From Bradyrhizobium sp. BR13661 (GTDB lineage: Bacteria > Pseudomonadota > Alphaproteobacteria > Rhizobiales > Xanthobacteraceae), in contig NZ_JARXWB010000003.1 in NCBI RefSeq assembly GCF_029892425.1, positions 186,001-250,000 on the forward strand: a stretch of DNA of 64,000 bases. Reading direction: 5' to 3'. A model generated the notes under the pieces. The model searched no databases, was not told the origin of the DNA, and was given only the letters and a program-made list of their open reading frames with translations. Of the stretch, positions 1 to 8,994 are shown piece by piece (positions within the stretch are counted from its first letter, which is position 1; every line of letters starts with the position of its first letter). The position numbers were made by a program, and so were the translations under genes.

Positions 1-282
1 GCCGGGAACGCCTGTCAGCAGTGGCCAGGCCGGCTTCTGCTCCATCCGTCTCCAGAACTCCTTGAGGCGTGAAAGCCTGACCTCCGGCGCATTGCCGGCG
101 ATCAGGCTGGCGTTGATGGCGCCGATCGAGGTGCCGATCACCCAGTCCGGCTCGATGCCGGCCTCGTGCAGGGCCTGGTAGACGCCGGCCTGATACGCGC
201 CGAGCGCGCCGCCGCCCTGCAGCACCAGCACGATCTGTCCCGGCAGGTCGCTCGGCCTGCACATTTCGGCACTTCCCTGCAT
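1..282 (-). CDS. Patatin-like phospholipase, 5' part only
   Basis: The leftward frame runs off the window start, leaving about 94 N-terminal residues. After a short leader comes the glycine-rich oxyanion-hole motif GGGALGAYQAGVYQAL, and about 25 residues later GTSIGA, which fits the patatin G-x-S-x-G nucleophile elbow. Patatins are serine-aspartate acyl hydrolases acting on lipid esters. The aspartate of the dyad would lie outside the window. The start is taken at 282; a second in-frame ATG at 264 is also possible. It is transcribed away from fixS with about 130 bases between, in which I see no clear signal. Confidence 0.85.
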   Translation of the reverse strand, partial: MQGSAEMCRPSDLPGQIVLVLQGGGALGAYQAGVYQALHEAGIEPDWVIGTSIGAINASLIAGNAPEVRLSRLKEFWRRMEQKPAWPLLTGVPG

Positions 283-412
283 GCCCGTCGCACTCCTGCT
301 CCGAAAGAGCCTTACGCAAATTCCTCCTTCATTGTTACGCCCGACGACCATCGGCCGTCCAGCAACCATCGTCCAGAAGGGGGTGCAGAGGGCTTGCGGA
401 ACCAGGGATGCG

Positions 413-583
413 TTAACGCTTTGCTGGCGCTTCCTGCGGCGGCGGGTCGTCGTCGGCAATGGCGCGCCAGGCGGCGCCGTCGAGGTCGTCATACTGGCCG
501 CTGCGCAGCGACCACAGGAAAGCGGCAAGGCCGGCACCTCCGAGCATCAGCGCCAGCGGCACCAGGATCACCAGGATCTCCAT
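413..583 (-). CDS. fixS: cbb3 oxidase maturation protein FixS/CcoS
   Basis: A 56-residue protein beginning MEILVILVPLALMLGG: one N-terminal membrane helix, then an SLRSGQYDDLDG segment, the hallmark of CcoS. The tail is short, acidic and proline-rich. CcoS is needed to place heme and copper in the catalytic subunit of cbb3 cytochrome oxidase. Its ATG overlaps the fixI stop in an ATGA, so it is translationally coupled as the last gene of fixGHIS. It is hidden inside a longer open frame; the length and the overlap set the start. Confidence 0.93.
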   Translation of the reverse strand: MEILVILVPLALMLGGAGLAAFLWSLRSGQYDDLDGAAWRAIADDDPPPQEAPAKR

Positions 584-2772
584 CACACGATCTCCCGCGT
601 GCGGCTGCGGGCCCGCAGCGAGTTCAGCATCACCAGGATCGATGATCCGCTCATGGCCGCCGCCGCAATCAGGGGCGTCACCACCCCGCTGATCGCGACC
701 GGCACGGCCAGCACATTGTAGCCAATCGCAAGCCAGAGGTTCTGCCGCATCAGATGCAGTGCCTTGCGCGCGGAATCGATGGCTGCGACCACCGGTGCCA
801 GCGGCCGGCCGAGGAAGACCAGATCCGCGGTGGCCTGGCTGAGATGCGCGGCCGAGATCGGCGACATCGACACGTGAGCTGCCGCCAGTGACGGTGCATC
901 GTTCATGCCATCGCCGACCATCAGCACCTTGGCGCCCCGCCGCTTCAGCTCCTCGATCCGCGCGATCTTGTCGGCCGGCGTGACGCCGGCACGCCATTCG
1001 GCGACGCCGAGCGCACGGGCCGCCGCGATCACCGCGGGCTCGCGGTCGCCGGAGAGAATCTCGATGCCGATGCTGCGATTCTTCAGCGCGGCGATCACAG
1101 CCTGTGCATCCGGACGCAGGCCCTGACGCACCGAGAGGATGAATTTTTCGCTCCCCTTGCTAAAGGCCACGATCGAGGCTTCAGGGTCAAGATCCGCGCC
1201 GACGATCAAAGCTTCAGCGCCGCAAAAGGACGGACGGCCGAGGCGGATCTCGACGCCATCGACCACGGCACGGACGCCCTGCCCGGCTTCCTCGACCGCG
1301 CCCACGATCGGCGACTTCGCATCCGCAGCCTGCGCGACCGCGGCAGCGACCGGGTGATGGCTCGACAGCGCGAGCCGGCCGGCGAGCTCAAAGATGTCGG
1401 CGGGAATGTCGGCCGCATTGGTCACGTCGAGATCTGGCAGCGTCAACGTGCCGGTCTTGTCGAAGATAATGTGATCCGCCTCGGCAAGACGCTCGATGGC
1501 GTCGCCGGAATTGAGCAGCACGCCGGCCTTGAACATCGCACCCGAGGCCACGGTCTGCACGGTCGGAATCGCAAGCCCGAGCGCACAGGGACAGGTGATG
1601 ATCAGCACCGCAACGCCCGTCACGATCGCATCATGCCAGCTCGCGCCCGCGATGACCCAGCCCAGAACGGTGATCAGCGCCGTCGCATGCACCACCGGCG
1701 CATAGAGGCGCGAGGCACGATCGGCGAGCCGCATGTAGCGCGAGCGCGCGGCAAGCGCGTTGTCGAGCAGACGGGTGATCTCGGCGAGCAGCGTTGCCTC
1801 CGACGCGGCCGAAACCCTCACCCGCAGCGTGCCGGAGATGTTCATGGAACCGGCGTAGACCGGCGTGCCGTGCTCGGCCGTGACATAGAGCGTCTCGCCG
1901 GTGATGAGGCTCTGGTCGATTTCGGAGCGCCCCTCGATCACGGTGCCGTCGACGGCGCAGCGCTCGCCGGGCCGCAGCAGCACGATGTCGCCGGGATGGA
2001 TCGCGGCAACCGGCACCTGGGTTATCTCATCAGGCCCGACGAACTTCGCCGCGGTCTCCGCCTTCAGCGCCGCGAGATTGCCGGCGACTGCGCGGGTCCG
2101 CCGCCGCATGTTCTGGTCGAGGAAGCGGCCGACCAGCAGGAATGTCAGCAGCATGATCGCCGCGTCGAAATAGGCGTGCTCGGCATGGTTGATGGTCTCG
2201 ACCACGGACATGCCGAGCGCAAGGCACACGCCGATCGAGATCGGCACGTCCATGTTGGTGGTCTTGTTCGACAGCGCGCGCCAGGCCGAGCGGAAAAACG
2301 GCTGGCCGGCATAGGCCGCGGCCGGCAGCGCGATCAGCGCCGACAGCCAGTGGAAGAAGTCGCGCTGCTCGGGCAGCATGTCCGAGACGTTGCCCGACCA
2401 CACCGGGATCGACAGCATCATCACGTTCATGGTGGCGAACGCAGCGACGCCGAGACAGCGCAGCAGGAAGCGCGATTCCGCGACCTCGCTCGCTTCAGCG
2501 CTCTCGGTCTCGTAGGGATAAGCCTTGTAGCCGAGTTCCTCGAGACGATCGATGAAGCGGGCGGGATCGAGCGTGCCCTCCTTCCATTCCAGCGCGACGC
2601 GCTTGTCAGTCAGGTTCACACGCGCCAGCGTGACGTCGGGAATGGCCGAGAGACCGCGCTCGATCTTGGCCATGCAGCCGGCGCAGTGGACGCCCTCGAC
2701 GGCGAGGTCGATATGCTGGAGGCCCGCACCCGCGGCGCGGACGTAGTGGGAGAAATCGCGCGACACCTGCAT
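583..2772 (-). CDS. fixI: Copper-transporting P1B-type ATPase FixI/CcoI
   Basis: A 729-residue P-type ATPase of the CcoI class, which exports copper for assembly of the cbb3 oxidase CuB centre. Domains in order: an N-terminal heavy-metal domain with GVHCAGCMAKIE (about residue 28), membrane helices, the actuator TGET loop (about 293), the metal-binding CPC in ITCPCALGLA, the phosphorylation site DKTGTLT, an HP motif (SSHHPVAAA) and the hinge GDGMNDAP. All catalytic motifs are intact. It starts 8 bases after fixH, with TGAGG upstream of the ATG. Position third in fixGHIS favours the CcoI role over general copper detoxification. Confidence 0.96.
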   Translation of the reverse strand: MQVSRDFSHYVRAAGAGLQHIDLAVEGVHCAGCMAKIERGLSAIPDVTLARVNLTDKRVALEWKEGTLDPARFIDRLEELGYKAYPYETESAEASEVAESRFLLRCLGVAAFATMNVMMLSIPVWSGNVSDMLPEQRDFFHWLSALIALPAAAYAGQPFFRSAWRALSNKTTNMDVPISIGVCLALGMSVVETINHAEHAYFDAAIMLLTFLLVGRFLDQNMRRRTRAVAGNLAALKAETAAKFVGPDEITQVPVAAIHPGDIVLLRPGERCAVDGTVIEGRSEIDQSLITGETLYVTAEHGTPVYAGSMNISGTLRVRVSAASEATLLAEITRLLDNALAARSRYMRLADRASRLYAPVVHATALITVLGWVIAGASWHDAIVTGVAVLIITCPCALGLAIPTVQTVASGAMFKAGVLLNSGDAIERLAEADHIIFDKTGTLTLPDLDVTNAADIPADIFELAGRLALSSHHPVAAAVAQAADAKSPIVGAVEEAGQGVRAVVDGVEIRLGRPSFCGAEALIVGADLDPEASIVAFSKGSEKFILSVRQGLRPDAQAVIAALKNRSIGIEILSGDREPAVIAAARALGVAEWRAGVTPADKIARIEELKRRGAKVLMVGDGMNDAPSLAAAHVSMSPISAAHLSQATADLVFLGRPLAPVVAAIDSARKALHLMRQNLWLAIGYNVLAVPVAISGVVTPLIAAAAMSGSSILVMLNSLRARSRTREIV

Positions 2773-2780
2773 GGCAGACC

Positions 2781-3266
2781 TCAGTTCAGGATCACGCGGT
2801 TACGCGACAGGAACACGCGCTCGCCTTTGGCATCGCCCTCGATGACGAGGTCCCACTGACCCGGCGCGACGGAGGCGGCATCACCGCGATAGATCCCGCC
2901 GCCGGCTTCCGCGAGCTCGACAGCGAGATCGGCGCGCTTGTCGGTCGGCCGCTCCAGGCGGCCGCCGAACTTCAATCCGCTGACTGGCTGGCCCGCCGCA
3001 TCGCGCGCCTCCACCTGAAGCACGGCATTGCCGTCGGCGCGTCGCTCAATATGCGCACTCACCTTCCATTTGCGCGCGGCCTGGTCCTGCGCCGCCGAGA
3101 TCTCGCGGTCATAGGCGAGGCCCGCGGCATAGGGGCTGTCGACGTCAGTACCGGGCAGCGTCGCGATCGCGAGCTTCATCATGGTGACGTTGACGCCGAT
3201 CACGACGCCGAAGAAGGCGACCAGGATCAGGAACACTTTGGTGCCGGTCAGCGGCTTGGCGGCCAT
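2781..3266 (-). CDS. fixH: cbb3 oxidase accessory protein FixH
   Basis: A 161-residue protein with a single N-terminal membrane helix (VFLILVAFFGVVIGVNVTMM) and a periplasmic domain. It matches the FixH family in size, topology and position between fixG and fixI. The helix is followed by a stretch ending SPYAAGLAYDREISAAQDQ, typical of the family. FixH is required for cbb3 oxidase assembly, probably acting with the copper pump. It lies 16 bases after fixG and is very likely cotranscribed with it. Confidence 0.93.
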   Translation of the reverse strand: MAAKPLTGTKVFLILVAFFGVVIGVNVTMMKLAIATLPGTDVDSPYAAGLAYDREISAAQDQAARKWKVSAHIERRADGNAVLQVEARDAAGQPVSGLKFGGRLERPTDKRADLAVELAEAGGGIYRGDAASVAPGQWDLVIEGDAKGERVFLSRNRVILN

Positions 3267-3282
3267 GGGTAGTCTCCTGAAC

Positions 3283-4749
3283 TTACGGCGCGACGAAATT
3301 GTCGGTGGTGGATGCGGCCTCGCCGAGCCCGATATCGGTGACGTGGAAGTGGACCGGTATCGACTTCTCCGGATTGTTCTCCGCCGGCGCGGTGACGAGC
3401 AGGCGCAGCTCGCTGGTGGAGTCGCGCGGGATGACGATCATCGGCCGATCCGGAGTCACGGAATCGGCACCGACGACATGGATCGTCGAATTGACCGGCC
3501 CGTCGATATCGATCGCGATGACACGGTCATGTCCGCTCTTGTTCAGAAGCCGGGCGGTATAGGCATTGCGGATCGAGCCGTCGCTGAGCGCGACCGCAAC
3601 CGGGTTGCGGTCGTGCAGCACGTTGATGTCGAGCAAGGTGCGGGTCGCCAGCGTATAGATCATGAAACCGCCGATGACCGCAATGATCGCACTGTAGGCC
3701 ACGGTACGGGCGCGCACGATCTTGTAGATCGGCGCCTTGCCCTCCTGGCGGCGGTGGATGTTGATGTCGTTGTCGTATCCGATCAGCCGCTTCGGACGAC
3801 CGACCTTGGTCATCACCGCGTCGCAGGCGTCGATGCAGAGGCCGCACTGGATGCATTCCATCTGCGGTCCGTTGCGGATGTCGATGCCGGTCGGGCAGAC
3901 CGCCACGCACTGATAGCAATCGATACAATCGCCGACGGACTGACCGAGCGCGCGCAGCTCCGCCGCCTTCTTCACCGACGTGCGGCTTTCGCCACGGTCG
4001 TAGCGATAGGTGACGTTGAGCGCCCATTCGTCGGTGAGCGCGGCCTGGATCCGGGGCCAAGGGCACATATAGGTGCAGACCTGCTCACGCATATGACCAG
4101 CGAGTACGTAAGTCGTGGCGGTCAGGATGCAGATCCAGATATAGGCGATGACAGGCGCCTGGAAGGTGACGAGCTGTTTCACCAGCGTCGGAGCGTCGTT
4201 GAAGTAGAGCACCCAGGCGCCGCCGGTCCACCACGCGATCATGAGCCAGATCGAATGCTTGAGCACGATCTCGGAGATGCGCTCGAGCTTCATCGGGTCG
4301 GACGACTTGTCCTTCTTCATCCGCTCGCGCCGGTCGCCCTCGATCAGGCGCTCGACGGCGTAGAACAAATCGGTCCACACCGTCTGCGGGCAGAGATAGC
4401 CGCACCAGATGCGGCCGCCGACGGAGTTCATCAGGAACAGCGCGACCGCGGCCACGATCAACAGGCCGGTGAAGTAATAGACCTCCTGCGGCCAGAGCTC
4501 GATGAAGAAGAAATAGAAGCGGCTGTTGGGCAGATCGATCAGCACCGCCTGGCTGGGGGCGCCGACGCCGCGGTTCCAGCGCACGAAGGGCAGGAAGTAA
4601 TAGACGCCGAGGCAGAACGCCATCAGGCCCCATTTGATCCGACGGAAAGTTCCCGAGACGCTCTGGGGATAGACCTTCTTGCGGGCTGCGTAGAGTGGCC
4701 CAACGTCATCATCCGATGTGAGATCTTTCGGGTTCACGGTCTTGTTCAT
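3283..4749 (-). CDS. fixG: Membrane iron-sulfur protein FixG/CcoG
   Basis: A 488-residue polytopic membrane protein with two cysteine clusters of the bacterial-ferredoxin type, CIDCYQCVAVCP and CIQCGLCIDACD (about residues 270-310), for two 4Fe-4S centres. Upstream lie the FixG membrane segments with the conserved WCGYLCPQTVW and CTYMCPWPRIQ motifs. The C-terminal 120 residues form the periplasmic domain. CcoG is thought to be a cupric reductase supplying Cu(I) to the CcoI pump. First gene of fixGHIS, with a FixK-type box about 57 bases upstream. Confidence 0.96.
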   Translation of the reverse strand: MNKTVNPKDLTSDDDVGPLYAARKKVYPQSVSGTFRRIKWGLMAFCLGVYYFLPFVRWNRGVGAPSQAVLIDLPNSRFYFFFIELWPQEVYYFTGLLIVAAVALFLMNSVGGRIWCGYLCPQTVWTDLFYAVERLIEGDRRERMKKDKSSDPMKLERISEIVLKHSIWLMIAWWTGGAWVLYFNDAPTLVKQLVTFQAPVIAYIWICILTATTYVLAGHMREQVCTYMCPWPRIQAALTDEWALNVTYRYDRGESRTSVKKAAELRALGQSVGDCIDCYQCVAVCPTGIDIRNGPQMECIQCGLCIDACDAVMTKVGRPKRLIGYDNDINIHRRQEGKAPIYKIVRARTVAYSAIIAVIGGFMIYTLATRTLLDINVLHDRNPVAVALSDGSIRNAYTARLLNKSGHDRVIAIDIDGPVNSTIHVVGADSVTPDRPMIVIPRDSTSELRLLVTAPAENNPEKSIPVHFHVTDIGLGEAASTTDNFVAP

Positions 4750-4805
4750 CGCTCAGGTCGCCTCAAGAGGTGCGATTAAACCTAGACCCGACGTCGCTGG
4801 GTCAG

Positions 4806-4819
4806 TTGATCCAGCGCAA
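4806..4819 (-). promoter_or_regulatory. FixK2/FNR-type box upstream of fixG
   Basis: Read on the fixG strand the site is TTGCG-CTGG-ATCAA, fitting the TTG-N8-CAA dyad bound by FixK2. Its centre is at about 4812. If bound at -41.5, transcription would start near 4771, leaving a 22-base leader to the fixG ATG at 4749. The left half-site departs from the ideal TTGAT, so it may be weaker than the fixN box. Confidence 0.7.
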
Positions 4820-4821
4820 AC

Positions 4822-4843
4822 GGGGGCGATTTTGTTCGCCCCC
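4822..4843 (-). terminator. Hairpin between fixP and fixG
   Basis: An 8-bp perfect stem, GGGGGCGA/TCGCCCCC, with a 6-base loop (TTTTGT) lies just after the fixP stop and before the fixG FixK box. On the transcribed strand it is followed only by G and a short TTT, so it is a weak intrinsic terminator at best. It may separate fixNOQP from fixGHIS messages or protect the 3' end of the fixNOQP mRNA. Confidence 0.5.
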
Positions 4844-4870
4844 GCCGGCCGCCGATCGCCGCTTTTGAGG

Positions 4871-5746
4871 CTATTTTCCACCGCCGAGCGAGTGGACGTA
4901 GACCGCCATCGCCTTGATGGTGGAAGGATCGAGCCGCCCTTCCCAGGCCGGCATGACGCCGGCGCGGCCCTGGCTGATGGTCTCGATCAGGGTCGCCTCA
5001 TCCGAGCCATAGAGCCAGATCTTGTCGGTCAGATTGGGCGCACCGAGCTCCTGGTTGCCCTTGCCGCCATCGCCATGGCAGGCGACGCAATTGTCGACGA
5101 AGATCCTCTCGCCCTTGGCCTTGTCGTAGCCCGGCCGGGTCGAAAGGCCCGAGAGCGAGCGCACATAATTGGCGACCGTGACGATCTCGTCCGGCTTCAG
5201 CACGCCGTCCTTGCCGAAGGCGAGCATCTGGCCCTCATGGGTCTTGGCATGACCCGAGCGTGCGCCAAACTGGATGGTCTGCATGATCTGGTCGAGCGTG
5301 CCGCCCCACAGCCAGTCGTCGTCGTTCAGGTTCGGAAAGCCCTTGGCGCCGGCGGCACCGGAGCCGTGGCACGGCGCGCAATTGTCGCCGAACACGGTCT
5401 TGCCCTTGGCGCGCGCGAGCGCCAGCAAGGCCGGGTCCTTCTCGATGTCGGCGAGCGAGGCTGCACCGAGCGCCACCATCTTGTCGCCCCTGATCTTGTC
5501 CAGATTCGCAAGCTCGACCGCAACGTCTGCCCGCGAGGAGTAACCGAGCATGCCGTGCGTGTTGCTGGAGATCAGCGGCCAGGCCGGATAGACGATCCAG
5601 TAGCCGATCGCCCAGATGATGGTCAGATAGAACGTAATCACCCACCAGCGCGGCAGCGGCGTGTTGAGCTCCTTGATACCGTCCCACTCGTGCCCGGTCG
5701 TGGCCCTGCCACTGACGGAATCGATTTCATTTTGATGATCGGTCAT
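4871..5746 (-). CDS. fixP: cbb3 oxidase diheme subunit FixP/CcoP
   Basis: A 291-residue membrane-anchored diheme cytochrome c, the electron-entry subunit III of cbb3 oxidase. One helix (WWVITFYLTIIWAIGYWIVY) follows a GHEWDGIKELNTPLPRWW segment typical of CcoP. Two c-type domains follow, with heme sites CAPCH (about residue 128) and CVACH (about 219). Last gene of fixNOQP, 6 bases after fixQ. Confidence 0.97.
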   Translation of the reverse strand: MTDHQNEIDSVSGRATTGHEWDGIKELNTPLPRWWVITFYLTIIWAIGYWIVYPAWPLISSNTHGMLGYSSRADVAVELANLDKIRGDKMVALGAASLADIEKDPALLALARAKGKTVFGDNCAPCHGSGAAGAKGFPNLNDDDWLWGGTLDQIMQTIQFGARSGHAKTHEGQMLAFGKDGVLKPDEIVTVANYVRSLSGLSTRPGYDKAKGERIFVDNCVACHGDGGKGNQELGAPNLTDKIWLYGSDEATLIETISQGRAGVMPAWEGRLDPSTIKAMAVYVHSLGGGK

Positions 5747-5752
5747 GGTCTC

Positions 5753-5917
5753 TTACTCCTCCCGCAACGGCAGACTGGCTGCTTTGTCGAAGCCGGCCTT
5801 GTTGCGAGGCCAAAATGCGTAGGCGATGATCGCGAGAAAGATCGCGACGAAGACCGGCGTCCAGATCGTGGTCACGAGGCTGGATGCGAGATTGTCGAGT
5901 GTCAGGATGGCTTTCAT
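5753..5917 (-). CDS. fixQ: cbb3 oxidase small subunit FixQ/CcoQ
   Basis: A 54-residue single-helix protein: MKAILTLDNLASSLVTTIW, then a hydrophobic stretch to AYAFWPRNKAGFDKAA. That is the CcoQ pattern of a helix ending in FWPRNK and a short charged tail. CcoQ stabilises the cbb3 complex. It sits between fixO (14 bases upstream) and fixP (6 bases downstream). It is the C-terminal part of a longer out-of-phase open frame; the start at 5917 comes from homology and operon position. Confidence 0.94.
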   Translation of the reverse strand: MKAILTLDNLASSLVTTIWTPVFVAIFLAIIAYAFWPRNKAGFDKAASLPLREE

Positions 5918-5931
5918 CGGTGGATGCCTTC

Positions 5932-6666
5932 TCAGCGAAGATTGGCTTTCTCGTTGTAGAGCTTGAAGTCGACGAGCGTGCCGAGCATCTGCAGGTAGGC
6001 GATCAGCGCGTCCATCTCGGTCGGGGTGCCGGCCTTGCCGTCGAAGTTGCGCACGACAGCCTTGGCATAGCGCTTGGTGAAGGCATCCGAGCCGGCATTG
6101 TCCGGATCGGCCTGGGCCTTCATGTCGGCCGCCGCGTTGGCGATCTGGTCGTCGGTATAGGGAACCCCGACGGTCCGCAGCGTCCGCATATGGTCGGCGA
6201 TAGCCCCGGTATCGACCTCGGTTGAACTGAGGAAGGGATACCCCGGCATCACCGACTGCGGCACGATCGCGCGCGGGTTGGTCAGATGCGTGACGTGCCA
6301 ATCGTCGGAATATTTGGCGCCGACGCGCGCCAGATCAGGACCGGTTCGCTTCGAACCCCACTGGAACGGGTGGTCGAACATGCTTTCTGCAGCCAGCGAG
6401 AAGTGGCCGTAACGCTCGACCTCGTCGCGCAAGGGACGGATCATCTGCGAATGGCAGAGGTAGCATCCTTCGCGGACGTAGATGTTGCGGCCGGCGAGCT
6501 CCAGCGGCGTGTAGGGCCTCACCCCGTCGACCACCTCGATCGTGCTCTTGAGGTAGAACAGCGGGGTGATCTCGACGAGACCGCCGATCGCGACCACCAG
6601 CAGGATGCCGACGACCAGGATGATCGAGTTCTTTTCGAAGACTTGATGACGTGTCCAGAACGACAT
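5932..6666 (-). CDS. fixO: cbb3 oxidase monoheme subunit FixO/CcoO
   Basis: A 244-residue membrane cytochrome c, subunit II of cbb3 oxidase. It begins [18 protein letters not shown] with one membrane helix and has one heme site, CYLCH, in [13 protein letters not shown] (about residue 70). Later comes the CcoO stretch [20 protein letters not shown]. An in-frame ATG 15 bases upstream (6681) overlaps the fixN stop. The GAGGAG ribosome site seven bases before 6666 favours the start used here. Confidence 0.97.
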   Translation of the reverse strand: MSFWTRHQVFEKNSIILVVGILLVVAIGGLVEITPLFYLKSTIEVVDGVRPYTPLELAGRNIYVREGCYLCHSQMIRPLRDEVERYGHFSLAAESMFDHPFQWGSKRTGPDLARVGAKYSDDWHVTHLTNPRAIVPQSVMPGYPFLSSTEVDTGAIADHMRTLRTVGVPYTDDQIANAAADMKAQADPDNAGSDAFTKRYAKAVVRNFDGKAGTPTEMDALIAYLQMLGTLVDFKLYNEKANLR

Positions 6667-6677
6667 GGTGTTGCTCC

Positions 6678-8327
6678 TCATTCCGCCGGCTGAAGAGCGA
6701 CGGGCATCTGAACTTCCTGCTCGCCGACGCGAACCGTCATCCAGAGGTTATAGGCCATGATCAGCGCACCGATCAGGAACAGCGCGCCGCCGGCGGCACG
6801 AATGACGTAGAAGGGATGCATCGCCTCGACGGTCTCGATGAAGGAATATTCAAGGAAGCCGAGCGAGGTGTAGGCGCGCCACATCAGACCCTGCAGGATG
6901 CCGGACACCCACATCGCCGAGATGTAGAGAACGATGCCAAGCGTCGCGATCCAGAAGTGCCAGTTGACGAGCTTCAGGCTGTAGAGACCCTTGCGATTCC
7001 ACGCCCACGGCACCAGGCAGTACAGTGCGCCGAAGGAGACGAAGCCGACCCAGCCGAGCGCGCCGGAATGCACGTGGCCGATCGTCCAGTCGGTGTAGTG
7101 GCTGAGCGAGTTGACTACCTTGATCGACATCATCGGGCCTTCGAAGGTCGACATGCCGTAGAAGGCGACGGAGACGACCAGCATGCGCAGCACCGGATCG
7201 GTGCGCAGCTTGTCCCAGGCGCCCGACAGCGTCATCAGGCCGTTGATCATGCCGCCCCAGGAGGGCATCCACAGCATGATGGAGAAGGTCATGCCCAGCG
7301 TCTGCGTCCAGTCCGGCAGCGCCGTATAGTGCAGGTGGTGAGGACCTGCCCAGATGTAGAGGAAGATCAGCGCCCAGAAGTGGATGATCGAGAGGCGGTA
7401 GGAATAGATCGGCCGCTCCGCGCGCTTCGGAATGAAGTAGTACATGATGGCGAGGAAGCCGGCGGTCAGGAAGAAACCGACCGCATTGTGACCGTACCAC
7501 CACTGGAACATGGCATCCTGGATGCCGCCCCAGGCGATGTAGGACTTGGAGCCGAAGAACGACACCGGCAGCGCGGGATTGTTGCCGAGATGCAGGACCG
7601 CGATCGTCACGATGAAAGCGAGATAGAACCAGTTCGCGACGAAAATGTGCGGTTCCTTGCGCTTGATGATCGTGACAAGGAAGACCAGCAGATAAGTCAC
7701 CCACACGATGGTGAGCCAGAGATCGGAGTACCATTCCGGCTCTGCATATTCCTTCCCCTGCGTGACGCCGAGCAGATAGCCCGTGCCGGCGATCAGGATG
7801 AAGAAATTGTAGCCGACGACGACGAACCAGGGCGCGAGGTAGCCCGCGAGCCGCACATGGCAGCTCTTCTGCACCACATAGAAGGACGTCGCGAGCAGCA
7901 CGTTGCCGCCGAAAGCGAAGATCACGGCTGAGGTGTGCAGCGGCCGGAGACGACCGAACTGAATCCAGGGCAAATCAAAATTCAGCGCCGGCCAGGCCAG
8001 CTGGGAGGCAATGATCAGGCCCACCAGGAAGCCCGCAATGCCCCAGAACATTGCCATGAAGGAAGAGAACTTGATCGGGCCCATGTTGTAATTGGGCCGG
8101 CCGTTGATCTCCCCGGAGGGCAACGCCGCCGGGCGGTCGTAGTAATTGTTGATGATGAAGAACACGGCGGCAATGCTCGCCGCTGCGCCAAGCGCGGCGT
8201 GGAAAGCGAAGGGCGCGTCGAGCGCCTTGGCAGCGGCGATCACACAGAGGAAGGCCGTGACCGCGAATACGAGCGCCAGGCCGCTTTCGCCGACGGATAT
8301 GGATTTGGTGATGGAGGGCTGAGGCAT
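6678..8327 (-). CDS. fixN: cbb3 oxidase catalytic subunit FixN/CcoN
   Basis: A 549-residue heme-copper oxidase subunit I of the C (cbb3) type, with about 12 membrane segments. It carries the histidine ligands of heme b, heme b3 and CuB, for example in [36 protein letters not shown] and [12 protein letters not shown]. It reduces oxygen with very high affinity, which supports microaerobic and symbiotic respiration. The ATG at 8327 gives a protein starting [16 protein letters not shown]; an upstream in-frame ATG at 8372 is less likely. First gene of fixNOQP, 57 bases downstream of a perfect FixK box. Confidence 0.98.
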   Translation of the reverse strand: MPQPSITKSISVGESGLALVFAVTAFLCVIAAAKALDAPFAFHAALGAAASIAAVFFIINNYYDRPAALPSGEINGRPNYNMGPIKFSSFMAMFWGIAGFLVGLIIASQLAWPALNFDLPWIQFGRLRPLHTSAVIFAFGGNVLLATSFYVVQKSCHVRLAGYLAPWFVVVGYNFFILIAGTGYLLGVTQGKEYAEPEWYSDLWLTIVWVTYLLVFLVTIIKRKEPHIFVANWFYLAFIVTIAVLHLGNNPALPVSFFGSKSYIAWGGIQDAMFQWWYGHNAVGFFLTAGFLAIMYYFIPKRAERPIYSYRLSIIHFWALIFLYIWAGPHHLHYTALPDWTQTLGMTFSIMLWMPSWGGMINGLMTLSGAWDKLRTDPVLRMLVVSVAFYGMSTFEGPMMSIKVVNSLSHYTDWTIGHVHSGALGWVGFVSFGALYCLVPWAWNRKGLYSLKLVNWHFWIATLGIVLYISAMWVSGILQGLMWRAYTSLGFLEYSFIETVEAMHPFYVIRAAGGALFLIGALIMAYNLWMTVRVGEQEVQMPVALQPAE

Positions 8328-8384
8328 CGCGGATTCTCTCTGAAAGAACACGAAACCAAGAACCACATTCACCCTCGCGAGGAA

Positions 8385-8398
8385 TTGATTGAAATCAA
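8385..8398 (-). promoter_or_regulatory. Perfect FixK2/FNR-type box upstream of fixN
   Basis: TTGAT-TGAA-ATCAA is a perfect palindromic FixK/FNR site with 5-base arms and a 4-base spacer. Its centre (about 8391) is 64 bases before the fixN ATG. Binding at -41.5 would give a start near 8350. This is the expected switch for low-oxygen induction of fixNOQP by FixK2. The rest of the 207-base gap to the CBS gene shows nothing else clear. Confidence 0.88.
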
Positions 8399-8534
8399 CA
8401 TAGATGGATTTCTAGTCATGTGGGCGTGTCGCCGATCGACAAGCCATGCGCCTGCGCACCCGGCCGTGCCCGGCGCGCGCCGCTGTTTCCGGGACATTAC
8501 GGAGGCCGGGAGCGCAGATCCCAGCGACAATTCG

Positions 8535-8960
8535 TCAATCGTTCGCGGTCGCCTTCAGCGCCGCGATGACGTCCTCGCGCGCGATGATTCCGACCAGCTT
8601 CTGGGCGGCATCGAGCACGATGATACTGCGGATGCGATGCTCAACCATGATCTGGAGCACGCGTGTCAGCCGCGTATCGGGGCTGACATAGATGAACTCC
8701 GGCGTCATGACGTCGCCGACCTTCCGACCCATCAGCTCGTGATAGCGCGGCAGCATCTGGCTCGGCGTGAAGGCAAAGCACTTCAGAATGTCGAACTTGG
8801 TGACGATGCCGACGACCTGACCGTCGTCCTCGACCGGGTAGGAGTTGAAATCGTCCTGCTCGAACATCTCGCTGAGCGCAAACAGATCCTGTCCAGGCTG
8901 CACCGTCTTGACGTTGCGCGTCATGTAGCCTTCGACTGTCTGCTCAAGGAATTTGTACAC
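8535..8960 (-). CDS. CBS-domain pair protein
   Basis: A 141-residue stand-alone pair of CBS domains, each about 60 residues: GYMTRNVKTVQPGQDLFAL and later VGDVMTPEFIYVSPDTRL, both followed by the V-GI-hydrophobic core (VVGIVTKFDIL, LVGIIAREDVI). CBS pairs bind adenine nucleotides and sense energy state; the partner here is unknown. The frame opens with GTG at 8960; an in-frame ATG lies at residue 13. It follows the universal stress gene by 34 bases on the same strand and is probably cotranscribed. Its place beside fixLJ and fixNOQP suggests a microaerobic role, which is inference. Confidence 0.85.
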   Translation of the reverse strand: MYKFLEQTVEGYMTRNVKTVQPGQDLFALSEMFEQDDFNSYPVEDDGQVVGIVTKFDILKCFAFTPSQMLPRYHELMGRKVGDVMTPEFIYVSPDTRLTRVLQIMVEHRIRSIIVLDAAQKLVGIIAREDVIAALKATAND

Positions 8961-8994
8961 GGCGCATCCTCATCGATTTGTCTTCGTCTTTCCG

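Noticed and set aside
1354..2859. Long rightward open frame across fixI, and many similar antisense frames (for example 3181-4779, 9371-11473, 49913-52132)
   Set aside because: They lie opposite strongly recognisable genes, have arginine/histidine/aspartate-heavy low-information sequence and arise from high GC at third codon positions.
6667..6681. Upstream ATG for fixO
   Set aside because: It overlaps the fixN stop and lacks a ribosome site; the ATG at 6666 has GAGGAG and matches the family start.
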